Below, in pieces: positions 46,946 to 57,475 of a DNA stretch of 64,000 nucleotides (positions within the stretch are counted from its first letter, which is position 1; every line of letters begins with the position of its first letter). The stretch comes from Ursus arctos. Lineage: Eukaryota > Chordata > Mammalia > Carnivora > Ursidae. The notes beneath the pieces are model-generated. The model was not told where the DNA came from, did not search any database, and saw nothing but the letters and a program-made list of their open reading frames with translations. The stretch is from positions 55,425,689 through 55,489,688 of the forward strand of contig NW_026622797.1 in assembly GCF_023065955.2 (NCBI RefSeq), given 5' to 3'. The position numbers and the translations under genes were made by a program.

Positions 46946-48871
46946 TTCATCAATTCCCATTCCTTGGTGTTATAATTTATTTATAAGGTGTTATGTTTTC
47001 TTTTATTAACAAATAAATCTTTCTCTGTCCTACTTTCAACAAAGTCTTATGGCCATATGCATGTATTTAATGGATTCCAACATATTTGTTCTATTGCCTT
47101 CCAAAGCAAGCTTGCCACATGGTCTCTACTATCTAAGCCCAACCCAGACTTCAGACTTGTATCTCAATACTTTCTTCTAAACATATAGCACTCTAGTCAT
47201 TCTGGACTACTCTGTGTTTCAAAAAGCAGATCAGTATGACTACTCGCAACCTGCATTCTCATGATATTCTTTCAATCCATCATGTCTGTTTCCATTCTGC
47301 TTACCAAAGCATAGTTTACTACTTAGCACAAATGTCACTCCTCTGAATTTTTTTCTAGACACCTGTGTCAGATTTAGTTGTTCCTTTTCTGATTCTAGCC
47401 TTTCATCTTTTATCTTTATTATTGTACTTGTTTTATTCTTCTTTGATCATAATTTGATCTTTAAATCTCTAAGTTCATAAGGGATCAAATATCCTTGGAG
47501 TTTTTACTTTGTAGCCTTGCAACAAATTTAATATTGCCAACCACAAATGGTCAGACCTTGAATTGTACCCTCAAGCCATGCTTTTTTCAGGAGCACTCAC
47601 TGCCCAGGGGTTACGGGAAGAAGACTACAGAATGAATTGCCCTCCAGTTCTACCCAATTCACAGCATTTTCTCAGATATATACTAGAACAGCCTAGTTCT
47701 AGCTCTTAATTGATAATAGGGTGAATAAAATTTTTCCAAGGCAACATGGAAATATGCTCTGATGAAGCAAATCAAGAGCACAAACTAATGTCTCAGGGTT
47801 AGTAGCCTAAATGAAGACAGAGAATTCCATTTTGCCAAACTTAAAAGCCAGGAAATCTGCACCATTATGTTGTGAAAATATATATTTTCCCAGTTTATAG
47901 ATTCAACACTGTTTTAATAAAAGCACATTCAGATTTTGTGAAACTTTAAAAAACATTCTAAAATGTGTATAGAACATAAATGTGTAATAATGGCCAAGAA
48001 TGTACTTAAAAAGAAAAATAAGAAATTGATACAATGCATTATAATAACTGACTATATGACAGCATCCAGGAAACAAATAGATCAGAGGAAGTACAAGGAA
48101 AATGTGGAAAGAAACATGCATATATAAAGATCTAGACTATGATTCAGGTCACATTTCTAATTATAGTCAGTTCTGCTATAATGCCTGTTTTTTCAATATG
48201 ACTTTGTTCCAATACAATTGATATATCATGGAAAAAATAAATATAATGTAAATTTCCTGTTTGCTCATGTGTAATTTCATCCTAGAAAAGCACTAAACGA
48301 ATGCAGCAACTGCACCCAGCAAAGTGGAGCCTCACAGGAATATACAAAACAGGCTCACACACACATTTCAATTACCAGTACTTTAGTTCATTGTATGTAT
48401 TAGTGAGCCACACCCATGCACATCTGGTGTTGCAATTTTCTCCTCCTTCTACCACTTCACAATTACTCATAAGCGGTAACCCTTCCAATGCTCACGTCTA
48501 CAAACTGTCTTTATTTTCTAGATTATCATATTTACTACAGTATTTATGTGCTTGTTATCCATTTAATACATATAAAACTGTCTCCCTGGTTTTCCTTACG
48601 TTCTTATTTTTTGTTTTCTATGTATTTCTGATGAGATTTTTTAGTATGTTTCCCCTACGCCATTTTTCCAGTAAGAATGTATTTTTATTGAACCACTATG
48701 CATACCATAGTGATTTCTAGGAATGCATATGTTATGTTACAGTGGAACCAAATGTAAATGGTCCAGGGGAATTAGTTACTGAGTCTACAAACATAGATTT
48801 CTAAATCATGTTGTAAGTAACATTATTCCAGGAAAATACTCATGACTAAAGTATTAAATAAAAAGGAAACA
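46946..48871. other. No recognised gene; possible L2
   Basis: 47320-47520 resembles a reversed L2 (atgtcactcctctgaat, attattgtacttg, aatctctaagttcataaggg), low confidence. The longest clean frame outside repeats, 139 codons at 48301-48720, lies here. It is rich in F, L, S and Y, with no recognised family. Confidence 0.4.
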
Positions 48872-49241
48872 CATTTTTTTTTTGTGATGAGAACACTTAA
48901 AATCTACTCTCTTAACAAATTTCAAGTATACATTATTATCAAACCATAGTCACTATACAGTACATTAGGTCTCCAGAACTTACTAGTCTTATATCTAAAA
49001 ATTTATACCTTTCGATCAATATTTCCCCTTTCCCACCACCTCCCAGTCTCTGGTAACTTCCATTCTACTCTCTGTTACTGAGAGTTAGACGTTTTTTCTT
49101 TGCTTTTTTGTGTTTGTTTTGTTTTGTTTTGTTTTATATTTTGTATATAAGTAGAATCATACAATATTTGTCTTTCAGTATCTGGTGTACTTCACTTAAC
49201 ATAAATTCATTCAGGTTCACCCACAACATTCACACAAATGG
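48872..49241 (-). mobile_element. L1 3'UTR segment, inverted arm of a twin-primed L1
   Basis: Reverse L1 3'UTR: gatgagaacacttaaaatctac at left, cttactagtcttatatctaa, ccaccacctcccagtctctgg, gtagaatcatacaatatttgtc, ttcaggttcacccacaac at right. Read in L1 coordinates it ends exactly where the forward arm at 49242 begins. Confidence 0.85.
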
Positions 49242-49350
49242 AAAAGGTAAGTGGGAGGTGATTAATATGTTAATTAGTTTGATGGCGGTAATTATTTCAC
49301 AAAGTGTACACATATCAAAACATTATATTGTATATATTAAATATTTAATT
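49242..49350 (+). mobile_element. L1 3' terminus, forward arm of the same insertion
   Basis: Forward L1 end: aggtaagtgggaggtgatta, tatgttaattagtttgatgg, ggtaattatttcacaaag, atatcaaaacattatattg, then an A-run. Diverged copies of an A-rich duplication (aaaaaggaaacacat, about 48860; aaaaaagggaacat, about 49367) flank the pair. Confidence 0.85.
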
Positions 49351-49877
49351 AAAAAAAACACAAGCAAAAAAAGGGAACATACCAAAGTAAACAAATGTAG
49401 ATGAATCAAATAAAAATAATCCCATGGCATAAGAAAATACTTTTTAGCCCTGAAGTGGGAAAACAAAACAAAATGCACACATAATACACACATACAAACA
49501 CACACATACTACTTCCTAAGGAAGATAAAAAACCCAGAAAGTATAAAAGTAAAGACTGACAAAATCGACTACCTAAAAATTAAATTGACTACCTAAAAGA
49601 CTGACAAAATTGACTACCTACCTTATATAAGATAAAAGTTTATAAAATCAAAATTAAAATATAGGTGATAAGGTAAAATAATTTAAGTAATATTAATGTA
49701 ATTTAAAAATAATTCTAAAAAATGAGCAAAATTTAAAATTTTTCTCCACAAATAAATGTTAAATGGCCAATAAACTTATAAGGAGGTGTTTATCTTAAAT
49801 AATCATGTGAGCAGAAGTCTCTCTGCATTAGTATTAGGCACAAGGCAAATGAAACAATGGAATAAAAATTATTTTAT

Positions 49878-50065
49878 GGGGCGCCTGGGTGGCACAGTTG
49901 TTAAGCGTCTGCCTTCGGCTCTGGGCATGATCCCAACATTCCAGGATCGAGCCCCACATCAGGCTGCTCCGCTGGGAGCCTGCTTCTTCCTCTCCCACTC
50001 CCCCTGCTTGTGTTCCCTCTCTCACTGGCTGTCTCTCTGTCAAATAAATAAATAAAATCTTTTAA
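49878..50065 (+). mobile_element. Can-SINE (SINEC), young-looking
   Basis: Close to consensus: GGGGCGCCTGGGTGGCACAGT, taagcgtctgccttcggctc, ccccctgcttgtgttccctc, gtcaaataaataaataaaatc. Perfect 13-bp duplication aaaaattatttta at 49864-49876 and 50066-50078. There is a small deletion in the middle (aggctgctccgctggg). Confidence 0.97.
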
Positions 50066-50534
50066 AAAAATTATTTTAAACCATGAGATAAAGAAAATAA
50101 ATGATTCATAATAGTTACTTTTAGGAATGGGAAAATATATGAGCATTCTGAATCATCAGTGCAAAAACTATTTTAAGTAATTTTAGATGGAAATTTGGTA
50201 GTGACCCAGAAGTTTCCTGTCTATGAATCTGTCCAAGAAATATAATAATACATGTACAAACTATATATAGGATTGAGGTTGATGTTTGCATCATTGCTTA
50301 TGATGGCAAAATTTATAAAATATCCAACAATCAACAAGTGAACGGTAATGAGATTAGTCTATAGCCATACTCTGGAATAATATGTTTTTAAATATAATGA
50401 ATCAAATCTATGCATAATGAAATAGAAAATCTGACAACTCTTATTATTACAGGGAGATAAAACTAATAAAGTCAAGCAACCTGATCTGATTTTTTTTTAC
50501 AAGATTAAAACAAAAACTAATGTTTGTGTATATC

Positions 50535-51052
50535 TGATGTGGTGGGCAGAATAATGGCCTCAGATGTTCACATCTTAATCCCTAGCACCTGTGACTGTTA
50601 CCTTGCATAGCAATGGAGAATCAAGGTGGCAGATGTCATTGAGGTTGCTTATCAGCTGAGTCTGAGATAGAGAGAATATACTGGATTATCTAGGTGGGCC
50701 CAATCTAATCACTTGAATCCTAAAAGTTCTTTAAAAGAACAGTCTTTGTCTGGGTCTCTGAATACCAGATGGTAGTATGGAAAAACTAGATCCCTCCAAT
50801 GCCGTCTTTGAAGATGGAGGAAGGGGGCCAGGAGCCAAGGAATGCAGGTAGTCTCTAGAAGTTGAAAAAGCAAGGAAAAGTTTTTTCTCCTAGAGCTTCC
50901 AGAAAGGCGGGCAGTCCTGCTGATACCTTGATTTTCATTCTGTGCAACTCATGGCTGACTTTGGACATAGAGAAATACAAAATAATACATTTGTGTTGCT
51001 TAAGCCATTAAGATTGTATTAATTTGTTTTAGTAGCAATAGGCAACTAAAGC
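50535..51052 (+). mobile_element. MLT1-type LTR nested in old L1
   Basis: tgatgtggtgggcagaataa start, tgtgactgttaccttgcatag, ctggattatctaggtgggcc, agccaaggaatgcaggtagt, ctcctagagcttccagaaag, gctgataccttgattttca, and gtagcaataggcaactaaagca end. Nearly complete solo LTR. Confidence 0.9.
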
Positions 51053-51219
51053 ACTTGGAAATAGAAAATTTGCCTGGAAATATATACCAAACTGTCAACT
51101 GGTGTTCTCTGTGGGAGCTGGAATAATACTGGGAAAAGTGTTAGGGGGAGGCTGTCACTTACTATTATCTGCATAATAAAGAGGAAAATAAATTAGAAAT
51201 AGAAAACATTATGAAAACA

Positions 51220-51690
51220 AATTATGTTGAGCCTTGTAGACCGTGTCATGGAATTTTGATTTTATTCTAACAAATGGTGAAGCCATTAAAATGTTTTTAT
51301 TTTGGTTTTTTTTGTTTGTTTGTTTGTTTTGTTTTGTTTTTGAGAGAGAGAGAGAGAGAGAGCATGTGAGAGGTGGGGGGCAGGCAGAGGGAGAGAGAAT
51401 CTTAAACAGGCTCCACACCACCATGTGGCTCAACCTGGGGCCCGATCTCAGAACCCTGAGATCATGAGCTGAGCTGAAATCAAGAGTTGGACGATTAACT
51501 GACTGAGCCACCCAGGTGGCCTCATTAAAAAGTTTTAAACAAGGGAATAATAGGATCTAAGTTTTTCAAAATCTCACTGGCTAACTTGTAGAAAATACAG
51601 TTTTGGTGGCAAAAAAGGAAACAATATGAATGCTGCTGTACTATACCAGGTAAGTGATGTTGACTCCCAGAATGATATTTAGAAAATGAT
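51220..51690 (+). repeat. Ancient interspersed repeat, third copy, split by SINEC
   Basis: gttgagccttgtagaccgtgt, gaattttgattttattctaa, gaagccattaaaatg, then after the SINE aagggaataataggatctaa, ctcactggctaacttgtag and gaatgctgctgtactatacc. Same family as 2395-3560 and 11355-11650. Confidence 0.55.
51298..51522 (-). mobile_element. Older Can-SINE, reverse
   Basis: (GTTT)n tail side, (GA)n at about 51343-51361, gagagaatcttaaacaggct, cctgagatcatgagctgagc, head complement gactgagccacccaggtggcc. 14-bp duplication with one mismatch: cattaaaatgtttt (51284-51297) and cattaaaaagtttt (51523-51536). Confidence 0.95.
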
Positions 51691-52524
51691 TCTGATGGGC
51701 TAGACAGGGGATGATTGTGTATGTGTGTATATAACAGAAAACAACAAAGAAAAAATCGAAAACATTTAAATGTGATATTAAAAGAGCAAATAGAGTCACT
51801 AACATGTTTTATCTAATGTGCAATTTAAAATGTGGGAATGATGTAAAGCTGTGTTAGTTCATACAAGATTTTTCCTCAGAGCTTACTATTTTGTGCCACT
51901 AAAATAGCAGCTGAATGCAGCAGTCCAAAAGAAATACAGTACAGACATGATGCCCTTGGTGTTTTTCCTTTTGTCTGATTAGACCATCTAATTCGGCTTG
52001 GGAGTGTTCATCGAATGGTGCTTCCAGATTTTGTGGATTTTGTGTGTTCCCTTGGTGAATTCTTTCTCCATCTAACTATTTGGGATATGTGTATTTCTTT
52101 TTCTTCGTCTAGTGATTACCTTAAATTTTTTTAAGATGCTCATATTTTAAACTTCATAACCAAGTTCTTTTTATCACCGTGAAACATGAGAAAATTAACA
52201 AAACTAATCTCTCCCTCTCACCACCCCCGCAACCCCCTCCCCCAAACCAAATGAATTCCTGTTGGCAAGCTTTGGGATCTCAGGAGGACCACAGCATGAT
52301 CTTTGTGATCCTCACCATTTTAGCTGCCCTCAAACACTCAGCACTCTTTTGTTGGGATCTTATACCATTCCAGTTCATGGAATCTTTCCAAGGCATTCAT
52401 CTATTCTCCTTTTCAGTCTTTGAAATGAAAAGGACTTATCCCACCTCGCTTTTTTTTTTTCCTGGAAAAGTAATATAAAAATAATTTTCAAGTAAGACTC
52501 AATTTAAAAAGCAGTATTTTCTAT
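51691..52524. other. No recognised feature
   Basis: AT-rich with a C-rich patch at 52196-52240. No gene or repeat recognised. Confidence 0.4.
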
Positions 52525-52540
52525 AAAACCATTAAATACT

Positions 52541-52730
52541 GGGTGCCTGGGCACCTCAGTTGTTTAAGCTTCTGCCTTCAGCTCAGGTCATGATTCCAGG
52601 GTCCTGGAATCAATCCTGTCATCAGGCTCTCGGCTCAGTGGGGGGTTCTGCTTGTCCCTTTCCCTCGGCTCCTCCTTCCTACTTATGTGTTCTCTCTCTC
52701 TCTCGAATAAATAAATAAATCTTAAAAAAA
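52541..52730 (+). mobile_element. Can-SINE (SINEC)
   Basis: Diverged head GGGTGCCTGGGCACCTCAGTT, ctgccttcagctcaggtcat, tail gaataaataaataaatctt then A-run. 16-bp duplication with one mismatch (aaaaccattaaatact at 52525-52540, aaaaccagtaaatact at 52731-52746). Confidence 0.95.
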
Positions 52731-52746
52731 AAAACCAGTAAATACT

Positions 52747-53924
52747 AAATGTGAAATCTTCTTCCTTTTCTGGAGCTTGATTGCCTCTATGTAGTGCAAA
52801 AACTACTAAGATTAAGAGGTTTGTTTCCTTCATCCTTGTTGACTTCTCACCCACACAAGTCAAAATTCTATCCTTGAATCAAAAGTGTTTATCCTTCTAA
52901 AGTTACCTAAAATCACTCTCTGGAGCTTTTTAAAAACATCAGATAAAGGAAAAATTAAAGATCACAAGTTAAAATTCTGTAGAGCATCTTCCTTCAATAA
53001 AATGGGTTTTTATAAACTCCCTATTCAAAATGTCAACAACAAATCTCCGCGTTGTTTATTCTTTATTGACTACACTGAAACGTGCTGTGACCTTTGAATC
53101 TTCAGAACAAGCTTTTTATTTCAGGAACACTAATTCTACTATCTATTCTATTATATACTGTTTAATTGTAAAAAAAAACAAAACATTATCCATGTCAACT
53201 TTTGTCTAGCACTATAATACTTGTTTGCTTTTACTTTACTAACTGCTGGAAACATTCCTTCTAACTACAAGTCCTCTCAAAAGGATATTGATGTTTTCCT
53301 TCCATTATTACCTCATCCCCTTTTAACATTTTCTTCATAATTTATGCATAAGATTTATAGTTTTAATATAAATAGACTGTAAATATTTTTATAATTTTTT
53401 TCTCTCTCAGGAATTAACCCAATTACAGTGAAAGAGAAATTGCAATGCAATTTAATTACACAAATTTTGTATGTATCTGTAACCTCAAATCATAACATAG
53501 GAAAAAGGGCTGCTAAAAAATAAAGATCAATATAGGATATGAAAAGATGTCAGGAGAAGTATAACTACAATGAATGGTTCTCCACAATAAAGAGTACATC
53601 TAAGGGGGGTTTGTGAGGGGAAAACTTTGTTGCAGTTAATGGGTAAAGAGAGTAAAAGACGAAATCCCCTTGCATTCACTCCTCTCTTCAACCAAAATGT
53701 CTACAGTTTTTATCTATGTCTGTTGCACCATTTTAGTGGTGGGTATGTTGGGAACAAATAACTCCTCTTTTTAGTTTCTTCCAAAGCTGGAGACAAATTG
53801 TGTGTTCTAGTAGCTATATTTAATGGATTAAACCCAGAATACTCATCAGTATCCGGATGCTGTTGAGATGATGATGTTTTGATCTTTGAGCTCATGTTCT
53901 CATGTGATGAGAATCTTGATGTAT
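52747..53924. other. No recognised gene
   Basis: AT-rich. A 61-codon reverse frame at 53710-53895 has rather protein-like composition but no recognised family and no support for expression. Confidence 0.4.
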
Positions 53925-54300
53925 CAATCAGAGATATAGAACCAATAGTAATTCTCTTTATATATAAAGAAAATTATTTCATGGGATTGAGTTACCTGGT
54001 TGTGACGGCTGAATAAACAAGTCCAGAATCCACAGGGGAGGCTGGAACTCTCAGGCACAAAGTTGAAGCTGCAGTCCACAGGCAGAATTTCGTCTTCAGG
54101 TAAACTTTGTTTCTGCTTTTAAGGCCGGTCAATTGACTGAATCAGGCCCACCCAGATTATCTAAAATAATCTTTATATAAAGTCAGCTGATTGTAGACAT
54201 TAATCACATCTACAAAACACCTTCACAGCAACACTGAGGTTATTGTTTTATTGAATACTATGGATTATAGCCTGGCCAACTTGACATATAAAACTGATCA
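53925..54300 (-). mobile_element. MLT2-type LTR (ERVL), reverse
   Basis: Reverse ERVL LTR landmarks: cagagatatagaaccaatag, acaagtccagaatccacagg, tttaaggccggtcaattgac, gaatcaggcccacccagatt, aacaccttcacagcaacact, tggccaacttgacatataaa. Solo LTR with no internal ERVL sequence. Confidence 0.8.
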
Positions 54301-54389
54301 TCACCTTCAAGAACTTTAGGAGGAAGTTACTACATTTTATATGTGAGAGGGGATTAAATCTTTAGGAGCCAGAGCGCAGACTGTGACAA

Positions 54390-54580
54390 ACCCTAAGGTG
54401 ACCACAAATGTTCCTGATCTTCCAGTATTCACTTCCTTTTATAATCTCCTTCTCAGGAAGTATAGGCAAGAGTTCTGACTTGCTCCTAACCAACAGAATA
54501 CAGTCAAGATGATAGAATGTCACTCTTATCATTACGTTGCATAAGACTGCTTACACTCTGGCATCATACAATTTTCTACT
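54390..54580 (+). mobile_element. MLT1-type LTR fragment
   Basis: Forward partial LTR: accctaaggtgaccacaaatg, cttccagtattcacttcc, gttctgacttgctcctaacc, aacagaatacagtcaagatg, atgtcactcttatcattac. 5' half only. Confidence 0.6.
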
Positions 54581-54740
54581 ATTGCAAATACGATGGGGAA
54601 AACTGAGATCTATCTCATTGTTGCCTTAAATATTATTTTTTTTCTATTCCTAATAATTTCAGAATTTCTTCAAAGATTTAGGTTTAGATTCAGGTTTCCA
54701 CTCCCAACCTGTATTGTGTTTCTGGATGACTTACAGAAAT

Positions 54741-54925
54741 TTTTTTTCACTATTTTATTTATTTATTCGTCAGAGAGAGAGAGCACAAGCAGGGGAGCAG
54801 CAGGCAGAGGGAGAAGAAGTCTCCCTGCTGAGCAAGGAGCCCAGTGCTGAACTCTATCCCAGGACTCTGGGATCATGATCCGAGCCAAAGGCAGATGCTT
54901 ACCCGACTGAGCCAAGCAGGCATCC
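54741..54925 (-). mobile_element. Can-SINE (SINEC), reverse
   Basis: ttttatttatttattcgtcag, gagagcacaagcaggggagc, tccctgctgagcaaggagcc, head complement actgagccaagcaggcatccc. Possible imperfect duplication tacagaaattt / tacacaaattt. Confidence 0.92.
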
Positions 54926-54984
54926 CTACACAAATTTCTTAAATCATCTTGTTCTTGGTTTTCATTTATTGTCTATATTGAAAA

Positions 54985-55580
54985 TATCATTTTCCAAGCA
55001 GTTATAGGTCTGTTGAGTTTATGTGGTCACTCTTTGTACAGTAGTCTATAATTTTGATGAAATCAAATGAATCATATTTACTTGTTTCCTTATGAATACA
55101 TTCATTTATTTACTTAGCCTTGTGCTAGAGCCCTTTTTGAAATTATCCACACTACTAGGCTGAATATATTCTAAATAGCTATATAGTAAATACTAATAGT
55201 TATATTAATTTTACCTTTCACATTTAGATCTTTAACATATCTGAATTCCATATCTATACAATACATGTTACAGAATTTTTGATTGAAACTACTTTCATTT
55301 TTCACTAAATGAGAGTTTTCTCTAACACCAGATACAAAATCTTACTTAACATCAAGTCTTTAAAAACACGTTATTTGATCTCTGAGTTATCAATTCCATT
55401 AGATTAATCATTGTTTTCATTTCTTGTTTTTTTTCTTTCTATTACTATTACTACTATCATATCTTTTAAAACTTAAAGGACATACCTCTCCCCACATCTT
55501 TTGTTTTTGAAAAAATTGTTTTAGCTTCCTATAGATCTTTATTATTCCAATAAAATTTAAAAATAATATTGTAAGTTCTG
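54985..55580 (-). mobile_element. Diverged old L1, reverse (tentative)
   Basis: cacatttagatctttaacat then atctgaattccatatctat matches the layout of reversed old L1 ORF2 C-terminal sequence. No residue-level motif is clear and the boundaries are guesses. Confidence 0.35.
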
Positions 55581-57239
55581 GTTCTGGTTATTTTGGTACA
55601 GGCTTATTTTAAAAAAACTGATTTAAGTTTGCTCATAGTTCTGCATTCTTTTTTTATGTTTTCTATTTTTCTCATACAAATGTTAATATGTGATTTTATG
55701 ATTTGTTATGAGATGGTGTTATATTGTAGGATTTATTTGATTTAAGAGTTCTAATTATTGGCAAAAAAATCATTGATACTAATCTTAGCAAATAACTTGT
55801 GGTTATTTTCCTCTGTATTATCTTAGTCATCAATGCATTCACTTGTTTCATTGCTTCCCAGATTTCATATGCACGTACACATGCACATATGCACACAGCA
55901 CAATGCTAAGATCTTGTGAAAATACCGGCACAGACTGGTTTAGGGTTTGTTTGCCAAGAGTTTTGGGTATTTTAGTGATTCTAGAGTAGTTTGGATATTA
56001 AGTGCTCACATTAAATTTTTCAAAACATAGATGATATACATTGAAAATTCATACCTGTACATGGTATTGGACTATGGGTCTTTATTTTGAGCAGGTTGCT
56101 CAATATTGTCAATATTGATCTGCAGTGCTGGGCATTTTATGATAACTGATATATATTATTTTATGGCTGAGCTTCATTTATAAACACTATCCATAATAAG
56201 GAAGCCATCACATTGTGAGAAAATGGCAGACAGTAACCTAGCTCCTAAGCACTCCTTCCATTCTGGAAGAAGGTCTGCTCTATTTCTTTCATAGCTGGTC
56301 CACCCTTCAGCCTGCAAACTGGACCTGTTCAGCAGGGTCCTTTATAACTTCTTCTGCCTCTTTCCTACCCCTTTCACTGTATCATAAAGTACATATAGCA
56401 GCATACTCTTATGTATAAATTTCTGGATCTGTTGTGAATTATAGAAGTTTCACTTATTTATCAGCTATTGTTCAAAGATTGTGCTTGAGGTTGGAGCTGT
56501 CTCTCTTCAGTGTACATGAAATAGTCTATTTAAATGAGATGTGCCCTTGTACTCCCATCTTTCCTGGAGATCAACCTTCAAGTATTTTTTTATAGCATTG
56601 TTTTGAACACTTCTTCCTCAGCATAAAAAGTATCTGCATAAAAAGCCTTACTGCTTAACTAATCTACAGAGTTGAAACTGTGCATTATTTTGCAGCTCTA
56701 TAACTCTCTTTAATAAAAGTGTTGTTTGTCTTCTGTGATCTCTAACAAAATCTACTTTTTCTCCTAAATTTGAATTAAGTTGTTTTAAGTGACTTTTGCA
56801 GGAAGTTAATTTTTCACTGGGATCTGAACTAAAACTCACTCCTCCAATTTTATACAACCATTAAAAATGTATTTGATTACATTTCTGCTCAAAGTAGGTA
56901 ATACAGTATTCTTGTGTAAAATGAAATGGAGTTCTCTTCAATAACTGCATGGATGTCTAGTGTGGAATTTACATATATTGTTTAAGACAATTACTACATG
57001 GCTATACAAAAAAAGACTGTTCTAATAAATATGGAAAGCTTAGAATGACGTGACAATGTTTATAAAAGAAATTTCTATGTGCTTCCTGTTAGCAAAAAAG
57101 CAAGTGATAACTATTTTTTTTTTTTGGAATCAGAAAAAAATTAAATAGATAGACAGATGGATGATAGATAAAATCAGTGATAAAACAAGCAAAATGAAAT
57201 AAAATGCATTTTAGAGCACAGCACTAGTAGATCACATTA
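55581..57239. other. No recognised feature
   Basis: No gene or repeat identified. A 69-codon reverse frame at 56648-56857 has no known family. Confidence 0.4.
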
Positions 57240-57475
57240 ATTGTGTACATGCCATCTGCCAGGTTCAGTTATAAATCCTTTATAGGAGTTGACTCATTTA
57301 AGTCTCAGAACAACTATATGAAATAGGTACAATCGATACCATTATTTTACAAATGAAGTAACAAGGCATGGAGAAGGAAGTAACTTGCCCAAGATCATAC
57401 ACGTAAGCGGTAAGTGTAATTTTAGGATGCAGAGAATCTAACCCCAGAGCTCACACTTTCAGTCACTACCTAATA
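57240..57475 (+). repeat. MIR SINE, near complete
   Basis: tgccaggttcagttataaatcc, ttgactcatttaagtctcag, aacaactatatgaaataggt, accattattttacaaatgaa, gaaggaagtaacttgcccaa, gatcatacacgtaagcgg and taaccccagagctcac follow the MIR consensus order throughout. Confidence 0.9.

Larger units (their letters stand above)
49545..51200 (+). mobile_element. Old L1 (L1M class), split by SINEC and MLT1
   Basis: Forward ORF2 3' portion and 3'UTR in pieces: about 49545-49863 (gactgacaaaatcgactacc, aaatggccaataaacttata), 50079-50534 (tgcatcattgcttatgatgg, atatccaacaatcaacaagt) and 51053-51200 (atataccaaactgtcaactgg). A SINEC and an MLT1 LTR separate the pieces. Internally, gactgacaaaat followed by gactaccta recurs 47-48 bp apart (about 49553 and 49600), a small local duplication. 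Confidence 0.7.

Noticed and set aside
56648..56857. 69-codon reverse frame with lysine/leucine-rich, coiled-coil-like sequence
   Set aside because: No recognised family, no splice or transcription context, and length within chance expectation for AT-rich DNA.
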